Positions 17,790 to 26,599 of a DNA stretch of 64,000 nt are shown here, piece by piece. Position 1 is the first letter of the stretch. Every line of letters starts with the position of its first letter. The stretch comes from Kineococcus sp. NBC_00420 (GTDB lineage: Bacteria; Actinomycetota; Actinomycetes; Actinomycetales; Kineococcaceae). The notes beneath the pieces were generated by a model. That model was not told the DNA's origin and searched no databases. It saw only the letters and a list, made by a program, of their open reading frames with translations. The stretch covers positions 248,001-312,000 of the forward strand of contig NZ_CP107930.1 of the NCBI RefSeq assembly GCF_036021035.1, read 5' to 3'. Position numbers and translations under genes: made by a program.

Positions 17790-18856
17790 GACGGTTGACC
17801 GGCTCCGACGCGCACGACGATCTTGACCTGCTCGGGGTCAGCGGATGCGGCGTAGGCGGCAGCGACGTCTTCGACGTCAAAGGTGCCAGTGATGATGTCG
17901 GCGACCGGAACTACCCCTTCGCGCAGCATGGCGATGGCCTCCTGAACGTCTTCGCGGACGAACATCAGGCAGCCGAGGATGTCCAGCTCGCGGTCTTGCA
18001 CGAGGTCCAGCGGGATCGAGGTGGCGCCAGCGGCGACACCGACGGTCATGAGCTTGCCGCCCTTGCGCAGCAGGTCCACACCCTGGCGCACCGAGCTGTC
18101 CCGCGAGACGCAGTCGAAGACGACGTCGGCGGCACCGCCAAGCAGCATGCGCGCCTGCTCGACGGCGTCCTCGGCGGCGGCGTCGACCGCGCCGGCGGCT
18201 CCGAAGCTCACTGCGCGGTTCCGTTTGCTGCCGACGAGGTCAGCGGAGACGACCGCGCTGGCTCCGGCCCGCACCGCGCCGAGCAGGATGAACAGCCCGA
18301 TCGGGCCGGCACCCAAGACGACAACGCGCTTGTCCTTGAGCGCTCCGGCGCGGCGCACCGCGCGCAGCGGGGTGGACAGCGGTTCCACCAGGACCGCGGC
18401 GGTGTCGTCGAGGTCGTCAGGCAGGACGTGCAGGCGGTCGGCGGCGACGGTGAACGCGTCGGTCATCCCGCCCGGGGTCTGGCAGCCGATGACGTCGAGG
18501 ACGTCGCAAATGTTGTAGCGGCCCTCCTGGCACGGTGGGCACTTGCCGCAGGCCAGGTTTGGTTCCAGAACCACGCGGGTGCCGGGAGCAAACTGCGCGT
18601 CGACGCCCTCACCAGTAGCGGCGACGCGCCCGACAACCTCGTGGCCGGGGCGGTAGGGCAGGGTGATGAAGGGGTGCACTCCGCGGGCAGCGTGCAGGTC
18701 GGAGCCGCAGATGCCGACCAGCGTCGGTTCGAGGAGCACTTCGCCCGGCCCAGGGATCGGGCGGGCGTGGTGTTCGACCTGGATGTCGTCTAGGGAGTTC
18801 ACGACGACCTGACGAACAGTGCCGGTCGTCTGTGGCGCGGTCACTGCACTGGTCAT
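17786..18856 (-). CDS. Zn-dependent alcohol/polyol dehydrogenase
   Basis: A 356-residue medium-chain dehydrogenase. Catalytic-zinc motifs are VGICGSDLHAARG and PGHE, structural-zinc cysteines are NLACGKCPPCQEGRYNIC, and the NAD loop is GAGPIGLFILLG. It is only distantly similar to the dehydrogenases at 11166 and 32569. It would oxidise a polyol before phosphorylation. The ATG at 18856 has GGAG upstream. It is preceded by a 222-base gap that carries a SorC-type palindrome (19010-19023), so it probably heads a transporter-enzyme transcript separate from the kinase gene. Confidence 0.92.
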   Translation of the reverse strand: MTSAVTAPQTTGTVRQVVVNSLDDIQVEHHARPIPGPGEVLLEPTLVGICGSDLHAARGVHPFITLPYRPGHEVVGRVAATGEGVDAQFAPGTRVVLEPNLACGKCPPCQEGRYNICDVLDVIGCQTPGGMTDAFTVAADRLHVLPDDLDDTAAVLVEPLSTPLRAVRRAGALKDKRVVVLGAGPIGLFILLGAVRAGASAVVSADLVGSKRNRAVSFGAAGAVDAAAEDAVEQARMLLGGAADVVFDCVSRDSSVRQGVDLLRKGGKLMTVGVAAGATSIPLDLVQDRELDILGCLMFVREDVQEAIAMLREGVVPVADIITGTFDVEDVAAAYAASADPEQVKIVVRVGAGQPS

Positions 18857-19009
18857 GAGCAGGCTCCAGTCACGAGCGAGGTGGAGGGGTGGCGTGGGGG
18901 ACGAGGCGAGAGATGAAGTAGATGAGCGCGAAGCTCGAAGGAACGATCCTCGTGCTGCTGTGCACGTTGCATCAGGATCCAGGGTGGCTAGCTCGGAAGT
19001 CAAAGGAGC

Positions 19010-19023
19010 TGCTCACCTGAGCA
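19010..19023. promoter_or_regulatory. predicted SorC-type operator, copy 2
   Basis: TGCTCACCTGAGCA has the same 6-bp arms as the sites at 6745, 20717 and 20758. It lies 154 bases before the dehydrogenase start at 18856, in the gap after the kinase gene. Identity with the site at 20758 supports control by the same regulator. Confidence 0.68.
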
Positions 19024-19078
19024 CCAGTCGGCGCGTAAAGTATCTGTTCGACACACTTCCTAGCAGATCCAGCCCACC

Positions 19079-20638
19079 TCAGATGGACGGCCTGGAAAGG
19101 TTCCCCAACGACTGCCCAGAGGGCGGTGCACCCGGTGGTGCGACAGTTGGCACGATCGGAAGGCTTTCGTTGAACGCCAGGTTTTCGTTGAACGCCGCAA
19201 CCTGGGCGTACAGCCCTTCGGGATCCCGGTCAGTTGCTCGAGGTGTGGTGGTGAACAGGGTTCCCGGCCGCCAGGCGTCGCGGACAGAGCGCACATCGGC
19301 CCCCGAGGCGACAGCCGCGGCCTGCACGCAGGCTCCCCGTGCGGTCGCCTCGTCGGCGGCGGAGAGTTCGACTTCGCGATGCAACAAGTCGGCGAGCAGT
19401 TGCCGGTAGGCCACGGAGCGGGCACCGCCACCGACGACCAAGACGCGCCCGGTGGTGTCGACACCGTTGCGGTGCAAGTGCTGCACACCGCGAACGAGGC
19501 CGAGCAGCACTCCCTCGTGGGCGGCCCGGGCGATCTCCTCGCGGGTCGTGGCTGAGGTGATCCCGGCCAGCAACCCCCGTGCGTGCGGGAGGTCCGGTTT
19601 ACGCTCACCGTCGAGGTGGGCGACCAAAACCGGGCCCGTGCCGGGGCCAGCCGCCAAGGCCATCTCGGCGAGGGTCGCAATGTCGACCCCGAGGAGGCGG
19701 GCGAACTGGTCGGTGACACGAGCGGCGTTGAGGGTGGAGACCAGCGGCAGGTAGCCGCCGGTCATATCGGCCACGCCGTCCACGGTGCCGCTCGCGTCGT
19801 GCACGGGGTGGACGCTAGGGGTGAAGACGACCCCACTGGTGCCGAGCGAGAAGGTGAGGTCTCCCGGCTCGACGCCGAGTCCAAGAGCGGCTGCGTGCTG
19901 GTCCCCGCCGCCGGCGGCGACCGGGATCCCGGCCTGCAGCCCGAGTGCCTGGGCGGCCTGCGCGGAGAGGGTCCCGCCCGCCTCAGAGGCCGCCACGAGC
20001 CGCGGCAACGTGGAGCCCCAGTCCATTGAGGGGTCGACGAGGTCCAGCAGCTCCAGCAGGTAGTCCCCTGCATCTTCTTCGGCGCTCGCGTCGAAGTAAC
20101 CGGTGCCACTGGCCTCGGAGCGATCGGTGAACCGCTGCCCGGTGAGGCGAAAGTTCAGGTAGTCGTGCGGGAGCAGCATGCTGCGTACCCGGCGCAGGTT
20201 CTGGGGCTCGTGACGGGCCAACCATGCCACCTTGCCGATCGTGAAAGCGGCAGTGGGCACCGAGCCGGTGCGTCGAGCCCAGGTCGCGTCGTCGATCAGC
20301 TGACGCAACCGGATGACCTCGTCGGTGGAGGTGGTGTCGTTCCACAGCTTGGCGGGGCGGATAACCACCCCCTGCTCATCGAGAACGACCAAACCATGGC
20401 ACTGTGCAGCCACGGAGATCGCGATCACGTCGCCACCATGGATCCCGGCAGCGCTCAAGCCGGCGATGCAGGCGGTCTGCAGAGCCTGCCACCACGCTGT
20501 CGGGTCCTGCTCGCTGACCGGCCCGGTGGCCGGTGGGTGCGGTGCGCGCCCGGTGCCCACCAGCTTGCCGGTGTCGGCGTCGCGCAGTTCCGCCTTGCAC
20601 GACTGGGTGGAAGAGTCGACTCCCAATACCAGGCCCAT
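19079..20638 (-). CDS. xylB: xylulokinase-like FGGY carbohydrate kinase
   Basis: A 519-residue FGGY kinase. The N-terminal phosphate loop is LGVDSSTQSCKAEL, then VAAQCHGLVVLDEQG, with RPAKLWNDTTS for substrate contact. GGGDQHAAALG, LGTSGVVF and the late VVGGGARS complete the fold. The block order (LWND, LPHDYLNFRLTG, SGTGYFD) matches xylulokinase best, so the product is likely a ketopentose 5-phosphate. The ATG at 20638 has GGAGG upstream; the longer frame lacks support. It is the first minus-strand gene of the cluster, divergent from the SorC regulator, with two predicted operators between them. Confidence 0.85.
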   Translation of the reverse strand: MGLVLGVDSSTQSCKAELRDADTGKLVGTGRAPHPPATGPVSEQDPTAWWQALQTACIAGLSAAGIHGGDVIAISVAAQCHGLVVLDEQGVVIRPAKLWNDTTSTDEVIRLRQLIDDATWARRTGSVPTAAFTIGKVAWLARHEPQNLRRVRSMLLPHDYLNFRLTGQRFTDRSEASGTGYFDASAEEDAGDYLLELLDLVDPSMDWGSTLPRLVAASEAGGTLSAQAAQALGLQAGIPVAAGGGDQHAAALGLGVEPGDLTFSLGTSGVVFTPSVHPVHDASGTVDGVADMTGGYLPLVSTLNAARVTDQFARLLGVDIATLAEMALAAGPGTGPVLVAHLDGERKPDLPHARGLLAGITSATTREEIARAAHEGVLLGLVRGVQHLHRNGVDTTGRVLVVGGGARSVAYRQLLADLLHREVELSAADEATARGACVQAAAVASGADVRSVRDAWRPGTLFTTTPRATDRDPEGLYAQVAAFNENLAFNESLPIVPTVAPPGAPPSGQSLGNLSRPSI

Positions 20639-20716
20639 GCGTCCTCCGCTTCGTTGCGAACGGTTTTTCTTCCGCCACAGATGGTGAGCCCTTCGATGCT
20701 CACGGGTCAAAAGACC

Positions 20717-20730
20717 TGCTCACATGAGCA
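20717..20730. promoter_or_regulatory. predicted SorC-type operator, copy 3
   Basis: TGCTCACATGAGCA lies in the divergent kinase/regulator promoter. A half-matching TGCTCACGGGTCAA lies 20 bases away at 20697-20710. Pairs of operators at such spacing suit a tetrameric SorC regulator. Confidence 0.7.
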
Positions 20731-20757
20731 TCTGGGGTGCATCGAGGTACTGTTCCG

Positions 20758-20771
20758 TGCTCACCTGAGCA
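20758..20771. promoter_or_regulatory. predicted SorC-type operator, copy 4, next to the regulator start
   Basis: TGCTCACCTGAGCA, extended by one pair to GTGCTCACCTGAGCAC (20757-20772), directly abuts the ATG at 20773. Binding here would block initiation or translation of the regulator, which implies autorepression. Confidence 0.7.
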
Positions 20772-20772
20772 C

Positions 20773-21696
20773 ATGGGTCCGGAAGAACTGACTGAGATGG
20801 TGGCCATCGCCCGCCGCCACTACGTCGACGGCGTCTCACGCATCGACATCGCCACCGAACGCGGCCTCTCCCGCTTCAAGATCGGCCGGATCCTGCAGGC
20901 CGCCCTCGAAGCCGGCATCGTCCGTATTGAAGTCCGAGCCCCGGCCGGCATCGACTATGAGCTGTCAGAAGAGCTGCGCACCCGCTACGGCCTGCGGCGG
21001 GCGCTGGCCGTCCAGACCGCCGATGAGGCGCGGGTACGCCAGCCCCTCGGCCAGGTTGCGGCAGATCTGCTACGCGAGATCGTCACCACCGACGACGTTC
21101 TCGGCATCGACTGCGGCCGCACCCTGCGCGAGATGACCGGACACCTGGGCGGCATCGCCCATTGCGACGTCGTACAGATCACCGGGCTCGGCGGCATGGT
21201 GGGCGACACTGCCATCGACATCACCCGCGTGGTCAGCGAAGCCAGCGGCGGGCGCGTCTTCTCCCTCTTTGCCCCCATCGTCGTCGCCGATGCTCGGACC
21301 GCAGAAGCCATGCGCACCCACCGCGCCTTCCGCTCCACCTTCGCCGCCTACAGCAGGGTCACCAAGGCCGTCGTCGCCATGGGCGCCTGGTCCCAAGATC
21401 TCTCCCAGATCCCCGCTCTGATCAGCGAAGAAGAAACTGCACGGCTCGTCACCGCCGGCGCAGTCGGGGAAACTGGGGCACTGCTCGTCGACGCCGACGG
21501 TCGACGCGTCATCGACCTGGACTCCCGCCGGGTCGCCATCAGCGAATCGCAATTGCGCGCCGTCCCCGACGTCATCGGCGTCGGAGGCGGGCGGGGCAAG
21601 ACCACCGCCGTGCACGCCATCCTCAAGGCCGGCTTGCTCAATTCCATCGTTACTGACGTCCACCTTGCGCGGCGGCTCCTGCGCCGCCCCAGCTGA
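20773..21696 (+). CDS. SorC/DeoR-family sugar-responsive regulator
   Basis: A 307-residue regulator. The N-terminal winged helix reads RHYVDGVSRIDIATERGLSRFKIGRILQAA. The rest is a SorC-type sugar-phosphate-binding domain with VLGIDCGRTLREM, VQITGLGG, VVAMGAW, and GVGGGRGKTTAVHAILKAGLLNSIVTD at the end. Such proteins sense a phosphorylated intermediate, here perhaps the kinase product. I prefer the ATG at 20773 because the helix then starts about eight residues in; a GTG at 20737 is in frame. Transcription is divergent from the kinase gene, and four matching palindromes in the window define its probable regulon. Confidence 0.9.
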   Translation: MGPEELTEMVAIARRHYVDGVSRIDIATERGLSRFKIGRILQAALEAGIVRIEVRAPAGIDYELSEELRTRYGLRRALAVQTADEARVRQPLGQVAADLLREIVTTDDVLGIDCGRTLREMTGHLGGIAHCDVVQITGLGGMVGDTAIDITRVVSEASGGRVFSLFAPIVVADARTAEAMRTHRAFRSTFAAYSRVTKAVVAMGAWSQDLSQIPALISEEETARLVTAGAVGETGALLVDADGRRVIDLDSRRVAISESQLRAVPDVIGVGGGRGKTTAVHAILKAGLLNSIVTDVHLARRLLRRPS

Positions 21697-22031
21697 GCGC
21701 AGGAAGCACCCAGCACGGCTGGGAGCTTGACCCGGTGGAGCCTGACACGGTTTCTCGGACAGGTTGATTGCGACCAGTTGACTGAACAGCGATCCTGCGC
21801 TGACCTGCGGGAAGTGTTGAACGCGATCGGCTACATCGTCGACAACGGCACGAAGTGGCGCACCTTGCCTCACGACTTCCTGCCCGTGGCAGACCTACCT
21901 GGGCTAGTAGCAGAAGCTGGCCTTGGGCGGCTTCTTCGAACGCCTCGCCGATGAGACCAGGACCCGTAACCGCCCGGGAAAACGCGCAACAGTGCCCCAC
22001 GTACTGATCATCGACTCCCCGTCATTAAAGG

Positions 22032-23484
22032 GGCTCTCCTGACACATGTGTGAAGCCGTCACCGGCCTCCCCGCCCCGGTAGCGGCGGGCAGAACCCACC
22101 CAACGCCAGCATCGCCAACCCCACCAACGGTGCCGAAGAGTGGAACCCGAACGCCACCCGCGTCAGGACCCGGATCTTCGTGTTCATCGACTCCACCAAC
22201 CCATTCGAGAGGCCATGCTCGAACGTCGCCTCGATCGCCGGCCGGTGCCTGATGATGTTGCGCGAGAGAGCCACAAACGCCGGGATCCGACACCGCCGGG
22301 CCCACCCGATCCACCGATCCAACGCCTGGCTCGCCGCGCCCGGACCGTCCTGACGGGCGATCCGGAAAACCATCCGCAGACCCTCCTTCAACAGGTACGC
22401 CCGATGCAGGCGCGGATCCGTCCGCGCGATCCATCCCAACTGCGCCGCCTGGTTCTCGCTCAAGTCTTCAGGGTTCCTCCACAACGCCCACCGCGCCCCC
22501 TTCAACGACCGCGCACCCCCGGTCGCCGCCGGCGCTCTACCCAGCGATCGGTCACGACCAACCGCGCCTCGAGCCCGGTTCCACGAACCCCGACGCTCCT
22601 CGTCCAACGCCTTGCTCGCCCACTGCACGACATGGAACGGATCAGCACAGCGCACCGCGTTCGCACACCGCTGCGCCACAACCGTCGCGATCCAGTTCGC
22701 ACCGTCGGCGGAGACGTGCGTGATCGACGCCGACCGCTCGGGACCGAGTGCGTCGAAGAACCCCCGCAGCGTCTCCTTGTCCCGACCCGGCGCGGCCCAC
22801 ACCAACCGCCCGGTGTCGTGATCCACCACGACGGTCAGGTACTTGTGGCCGCGTTTGTAGGAGATCTCATCGATGCCGATCCGAGCCAGCCCCGCGAACC
22901 GGTCCGCCCCTGTCAATGCGCCCGCCGTGACCCGCTCGACGATCACCCCAACCGTCCGCCACGCCACCCGCATCAACTGCGCACAGCTGATCGGGACGTG
23001 TGAACCGCCAGCCACGCGACCTGCTCGTCAAAGGCGAGAGTGTGACCGGCGTCGTGACGAGCCCACGGCACGGCAGCCACCACCACTCCATGCCTTCGGC
23101 ACTGGACCCGCGGCGCTGCCGCTTGGACGAACGCGCGCACACTGCCCACGTCCAGCGCCCGCCACCGCCGGACTCCGCGCCCGGCATCGAAGCGGCGGCA
23201 CGGCCGCCGACACCGCCCGCACCGGTTAGCGGCGCGCTTAGGCACCCGCACCGACACGACGAGCACCCCGGCGTCCTCGTCGAGCTCGACGTCTTCGACG
23301 ACGGCCTGCTGCAGTCCGAGCAGCTCAACCCATATCCTGGCTCCGCGCACGCCGTTCTCCCGTGGTGACGATCATGATCTCGACAATCAGGACCGTAGCC
23401 ACCAGGACGGCGTGCGCCCTGCATCTCAGCTGCTCAGAGGCGTCGGGACAGCCAATCTGAGCTCATACATGTGTCACAAGAGCC
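22032..23484 (-). mobile_element. ISL3-family insertion sequence, copy A
   Basis: The element is 1453 bp. The ends GGCTCTCCTGACACATGTGT and (inverted) GGCTCTTGTGACACATGTAT are imperfect inverted repeats. The flanks are the 8-bp duplication ATTAAAGG (22024-22031 and 23485-23492). It is nearly identical to copy B (24922-26375) but one base shorter. Confidence 0.95.
22059..23350 (-). pseudogene. ISL3-family transposase with 1-nt deletion
   Basis: The sequence matches the intact transposase of copy B except for a one-base deletion near 22982. There CTGTGGCGCAG in copy B reads CTGTGCGCAG here. The frame breaks after HTSRSA, about residue 126, and splits the protein into a zinc-ribbon N-terminal part (22973-23350) and a catalytic part (22059-23015). 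I noted one further silent difference. The copy is therefore unable to make full-length transposase itself, although copy B could move it in trans. Confidence 0.92.
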
Positions 23485-24921
23485 ATTAAAGGTCGCCGAA
23501 GGCGGTGCCAGTCGCGGTTTCGACGCAGGCAAGAAGATCAGCCGCCGTCAGCGCTTCGCTGGCGTCGACTGGGGGCACCTCCCGCTTGCGGGGGACGAGG
23601 TCAACTCGGTAGAGGTGGTGGTCATCGGTGCCGAGGTCAGCGACAACGCGGGCGGAATCACCCTACCGAACCGGTCGCCGAGCAAGTCCCAGCGTGCGGG
23701 CAATCTGGTGCGATCAAGGCTTCAAGAAGGCTTCCGTCGATCACGCTGCCAGCTTGGCATCGACACCGTGGTGGTCCCTCGTCAGCCGGACAGCACCGAA
23801 TTACGGTGCTGTCCCGTCGGTGGGTCACGAAACGCTTCTACGCCTGGATCCATCGGGCACGTCGTCTAGCCTGCAACTGTAAGCCGGCGATCTCCTCAGC
23901 GCTGGCATGGCGCCGGTCGCCTGCTCGAGGACGATGCTGCGGCGTCTCAGCCGAACCTTTCGGAATCGGCCTCTGAGCCCAGGAAAGTCAGAGTATCCAG
24001 ACCTCAGGGCGGAGGCTCGTGGTCGGATCGTCAGGCGGTTCGGACGCGCAATGCCGCTGTCACCGAGAGGGTGCCGAGCCGTTGAGCAAGTTCACCCATC
24101 CTCTGGCGATGGCAGCGTGCCCGGCCACGTTCGGATGCACGTGGTCGGCGACGAGACCGTCGCGCGCAGCCCTGCCGTATCCACCCCACGCCGGCTCAAT
24201 CTCGAGCAGGGGAATGCCAAACTTCTCCGCAACAGGCCGGTAGAGGTCGCGGTAGGCATCGCGCACCCGCCACGGCCCGGGTTGGTAGTCCTCACGGACG
24301 GGGACGGCACCCATCAGCGCGACGCAGGCGGACTGTCTGTCGAGCAAGTTTCTCACCAGCGTCTCAAGCGCGGCGGCGCTGCCGGCCAAGGCTTGCTCAT
24401 CGGCGTGGATGCTGTCGTTGACGCCGATGGCCACGGTGATCAAATCTGCCGCCACCGCACGGTAGACATCGGCGGCACCGCCAACGGCCGACACCGCGCG
24501 GGCCACATCAGGAGTTCGGGCGCCGGGGATGCCACTGGTGTACCACCGGAGTGCCGTCCGCCGATTGTCGCGGGCGGTGAGGTAGTGGATCGTGCAGCCG
24601 GGTCCTGCCGCCCTGAGCATGATCCGACCTTTGGTGGTCGCGGCAGGAACATCCACTCGCGCTGACGCGCTGGAGGTGGTCGCGCCAGGCCGCCAGACCC
24701 GCCCTCCGTCCGTGCTGAACTCAAAGCTCGAATCGCCATCCATACCGATGGAGAAAGTACTCGCTGGTCGTGGCGGCGTGAAGGTCAGAACGCTGTCGCT
24801 GCGAGGATTCGCGTGCCAGCTCCCGGCACCAAAAAGGCCCGCACGCGCGGCCTGAACCGGCCACGGTGCGCCCGACCAGCTGACCGCTCCTTCTTGCGGC
24901 CCCTGGGGGGTGTGCAAAAAA

Positions 24922-26375
24922 GGCTCTTGTGACACATGTATGAGCTCAGATTGGCTGTCCCGACGCCTCTGAGCAGCTGAGATGCAGGGCGCACGCCGTC
25001 CTGGTGGCTACGGTCCTGATTGTCGAGATCATGATCGTCACCACGGGAGAACGGCGTGCGCGGAGCCAGGATATGGGTTGAGCTGCTCGGACTGCAGCAG
25101 GCCGTCGTCGAAGACGTCGAGCTCGACGAGGACGCCGGGGTGCTCGTCGTGTCGGTGCGGGTGCCTAAGCGCGCCGCTAACCGGTGCGGGCGGTGTCGGC
25201 GGCCGTGCCGCCGCTTCGATGCCGGGCGCGGAGTCCGGCGGTGGCGGGCGCTGGACGTGGGCAGTGTGCGCGCGTTCGTCCAAGCGGCAGCGCCGCGGGT
25301 CCAGTGCCGAAGGCATGGAGTGGTGGTGGCTGCCGTGCCGTGGGCTCGTCACGACGCCGGTCACACTCTCGCCTTTGACGAGCAGGTCGCGTGGCTGGCG
25401 GTTCACACGTCCCGATCAGCTGTGGCGCAGTTGATGCGGGTGGCGTGGCGGACGGTTGGGGTGATCGTCGAGCGGGTCACGGCGGGCGCATTGACAGGGG
25501 CGGACCGGTTCGCGGGGCTGGCGCGGATCGGCATCGATGAGATCTCCTACAAACGCGGCCACAAGTACCTGACCGTCGTGGTGGATCACGACACCGGGCG
25601 GTTGGTGTGGGCCGCGCCGGGTCGGGACAAGGAGACGCTGCGGGGGTTCTTCGACGCACTCGGTCCCGAGCGGTCGGCGTCGATCACGCACGTCTCCGCC
25701 GACGGTGCGAACTGGATCGCGACGGTTGTGGCGCAGCGGTGTGCGAACGCGGTGCGCTGTGCTGATCCGTTCCATGTCGTGCAGTGGGCGAGCAAGGCGT
25801 TGGACGAGGAGCGTCGGGGTTCGTGGAACCGGGCTCGAGGCGCGGTTGGTCGTGACCGATCGCTGGGTAGAGCGCCGGCGGCGACCGGGGGTGCGCGGTC
25901 GTTGAAGGGGGCGCGGTGGGCGTTGTGGAGGAACCCTGAAGACTTGAGCGAGAACCAGGCGGCGCAGTTGGGATGGATCGCGCGGACGGATCCGCGCCTG
26001 CATCGGGCGTACCTGTTGAAGGAGGGTCTGCGGATGGTTTTCCGGATCGCCCGTCAGGACGGTCCGGGCGCGGCGAGCCAGGCGTTGGATCGGTGGATCG
26101 GGTGGGCCCGGCGGTGTCGGATCCCGGCGTTTGTGGCTCTCTCGCGCAACATCATCAGGCACCGGCCGGCGATCGAGGCGACGTTCGAGCATGGCCTCTC
26201 GAATGGGTTGGTGGAGTCGATGAACACGAAGATCCGGGTCCTGACGCGGGTGGCGTTCGGGTTCCACTCTTCGGCACCGTTGGTGGGGTTGGCGATGCTG
26301 GCGTTGGGTGGGTTCTGCCCGCCGCTACCGGGGCGGGGAGGCCGGTGACGGCTTCACACATGTGTCAGGAGAGCC
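24922..26375 (+). mobile_element. ISL3-family insertion sequence, copy B
   Basis: The element is 1454 bp with the same imperfect inverted repeats as copy A, in the opposite orientation. The 8-bp duplication GCAAAAAA lies at 24914-24921 and 26376-26383. The intact transposase and perfect duplication indicate a young insertion. Confidence 0.96.
25056..26348 (+). CDS. ISL3-family transposase, intact
   Basis: A 430-residue transposase. An N-terminal zinc ribbon reads RCGRCRRPCRRFDAG. A helix-turn-helix linker follows, then the DDE domain: IGIDEISYKRGHKYLTVVV (first Asp), CADPFHVVQWASKAL (second Asp) and HGLSNGLVESMNTKIR (Glu). This is the complete ISL3 domain order. The protein should mobilise both ISL3 copies in this window. 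Transcription is on the plus strand, opposite to copy A. Confidence 0.95.
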   Translation: MRGARIWVELLGLQQAVVEDVELDEDAGVLVVSVRVPKRAANRCGRCRRPCRRFDAGRGVRRWRALDVGSVRAFVQAAAPRVQCRRHGVVVAAVPWARHDAGHTLAFDEQVAWLAVHTSRSAVAQLMRVAWRTVGVIVERVTAGALTGADRFAGLARIGIDEISYKRGHKYLTVVVDHDTGRLVWAAPGRDKETLRGFFDALGPERSASITHVSADGANWIATVVAQRCANAVRCADPFHVVQWASKALDEERRGSWNRARGAVGRDRSLGRAPAATGGARSLKGARWALWRNPEDLSENQAAQLGWIARTDPRLHRAYLLKEGLRMVFRIARQDGPGAASQALDRWIGWARRCRIPAFVALSRNIIRHRPAIEATFEHGLSNGLVESMNTKIRVLTRVAFGFHSSAPLVGLAMLALGGFCPPLPGRGGR

Positions 26376-26599
26376 GCAAAAAAGTTCGGCCCGCAGTTTC
26401 ACCATCCGCGCCAGCTCGTCACTGGCGAGCGCCGTGTAGTGATCGTCTGCGGTCTCGATGCCTATCCGTCCGGTGGCAATCGAATCGCCGACGTTGATCC
26501 AGGAGAAGTCGCTCACCCCCGCTCGGCAGCGCTGGAACGAGGTGAGCACTCGCTGGTGCCAGGCGTCGGTCAGGTTGTGAAAGTTCGCGGTCGCGGTCA

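Larger units (their letters stand above)
21727..23980 (+). pseudogene. decayed IS5-family transposase, split by an ISL3 element
   Basis: The left piece (to 22031) encodes DLREVLNAIGYIVDNGTKW, and then, in another frame, GFFERLADETRTRN followed by HVLIID. The right piece (from 23485) contains DQGFKKASVDHAA, RRWVTKRFYAWIHRARRLA and, in a third frame, RTMLRRLSRTF. These are ordered blocks of an IS5-family DDE transposase with several frameshifts and deletions. The ISL3 copy at 22032-23484 interrupts it, with ATTAAAGG duplicated on both sides. It is non-functional, and its outer ends are not sharply defined. Confidence 0.85.

Noticed and set aside
22140-23003. A 287-codon plus-strand frame in ISL3 copy A, matched by one in copy B
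   Set aside because: It is the antisense shadow of the transposase, present in both copies only because the DNA is the same.
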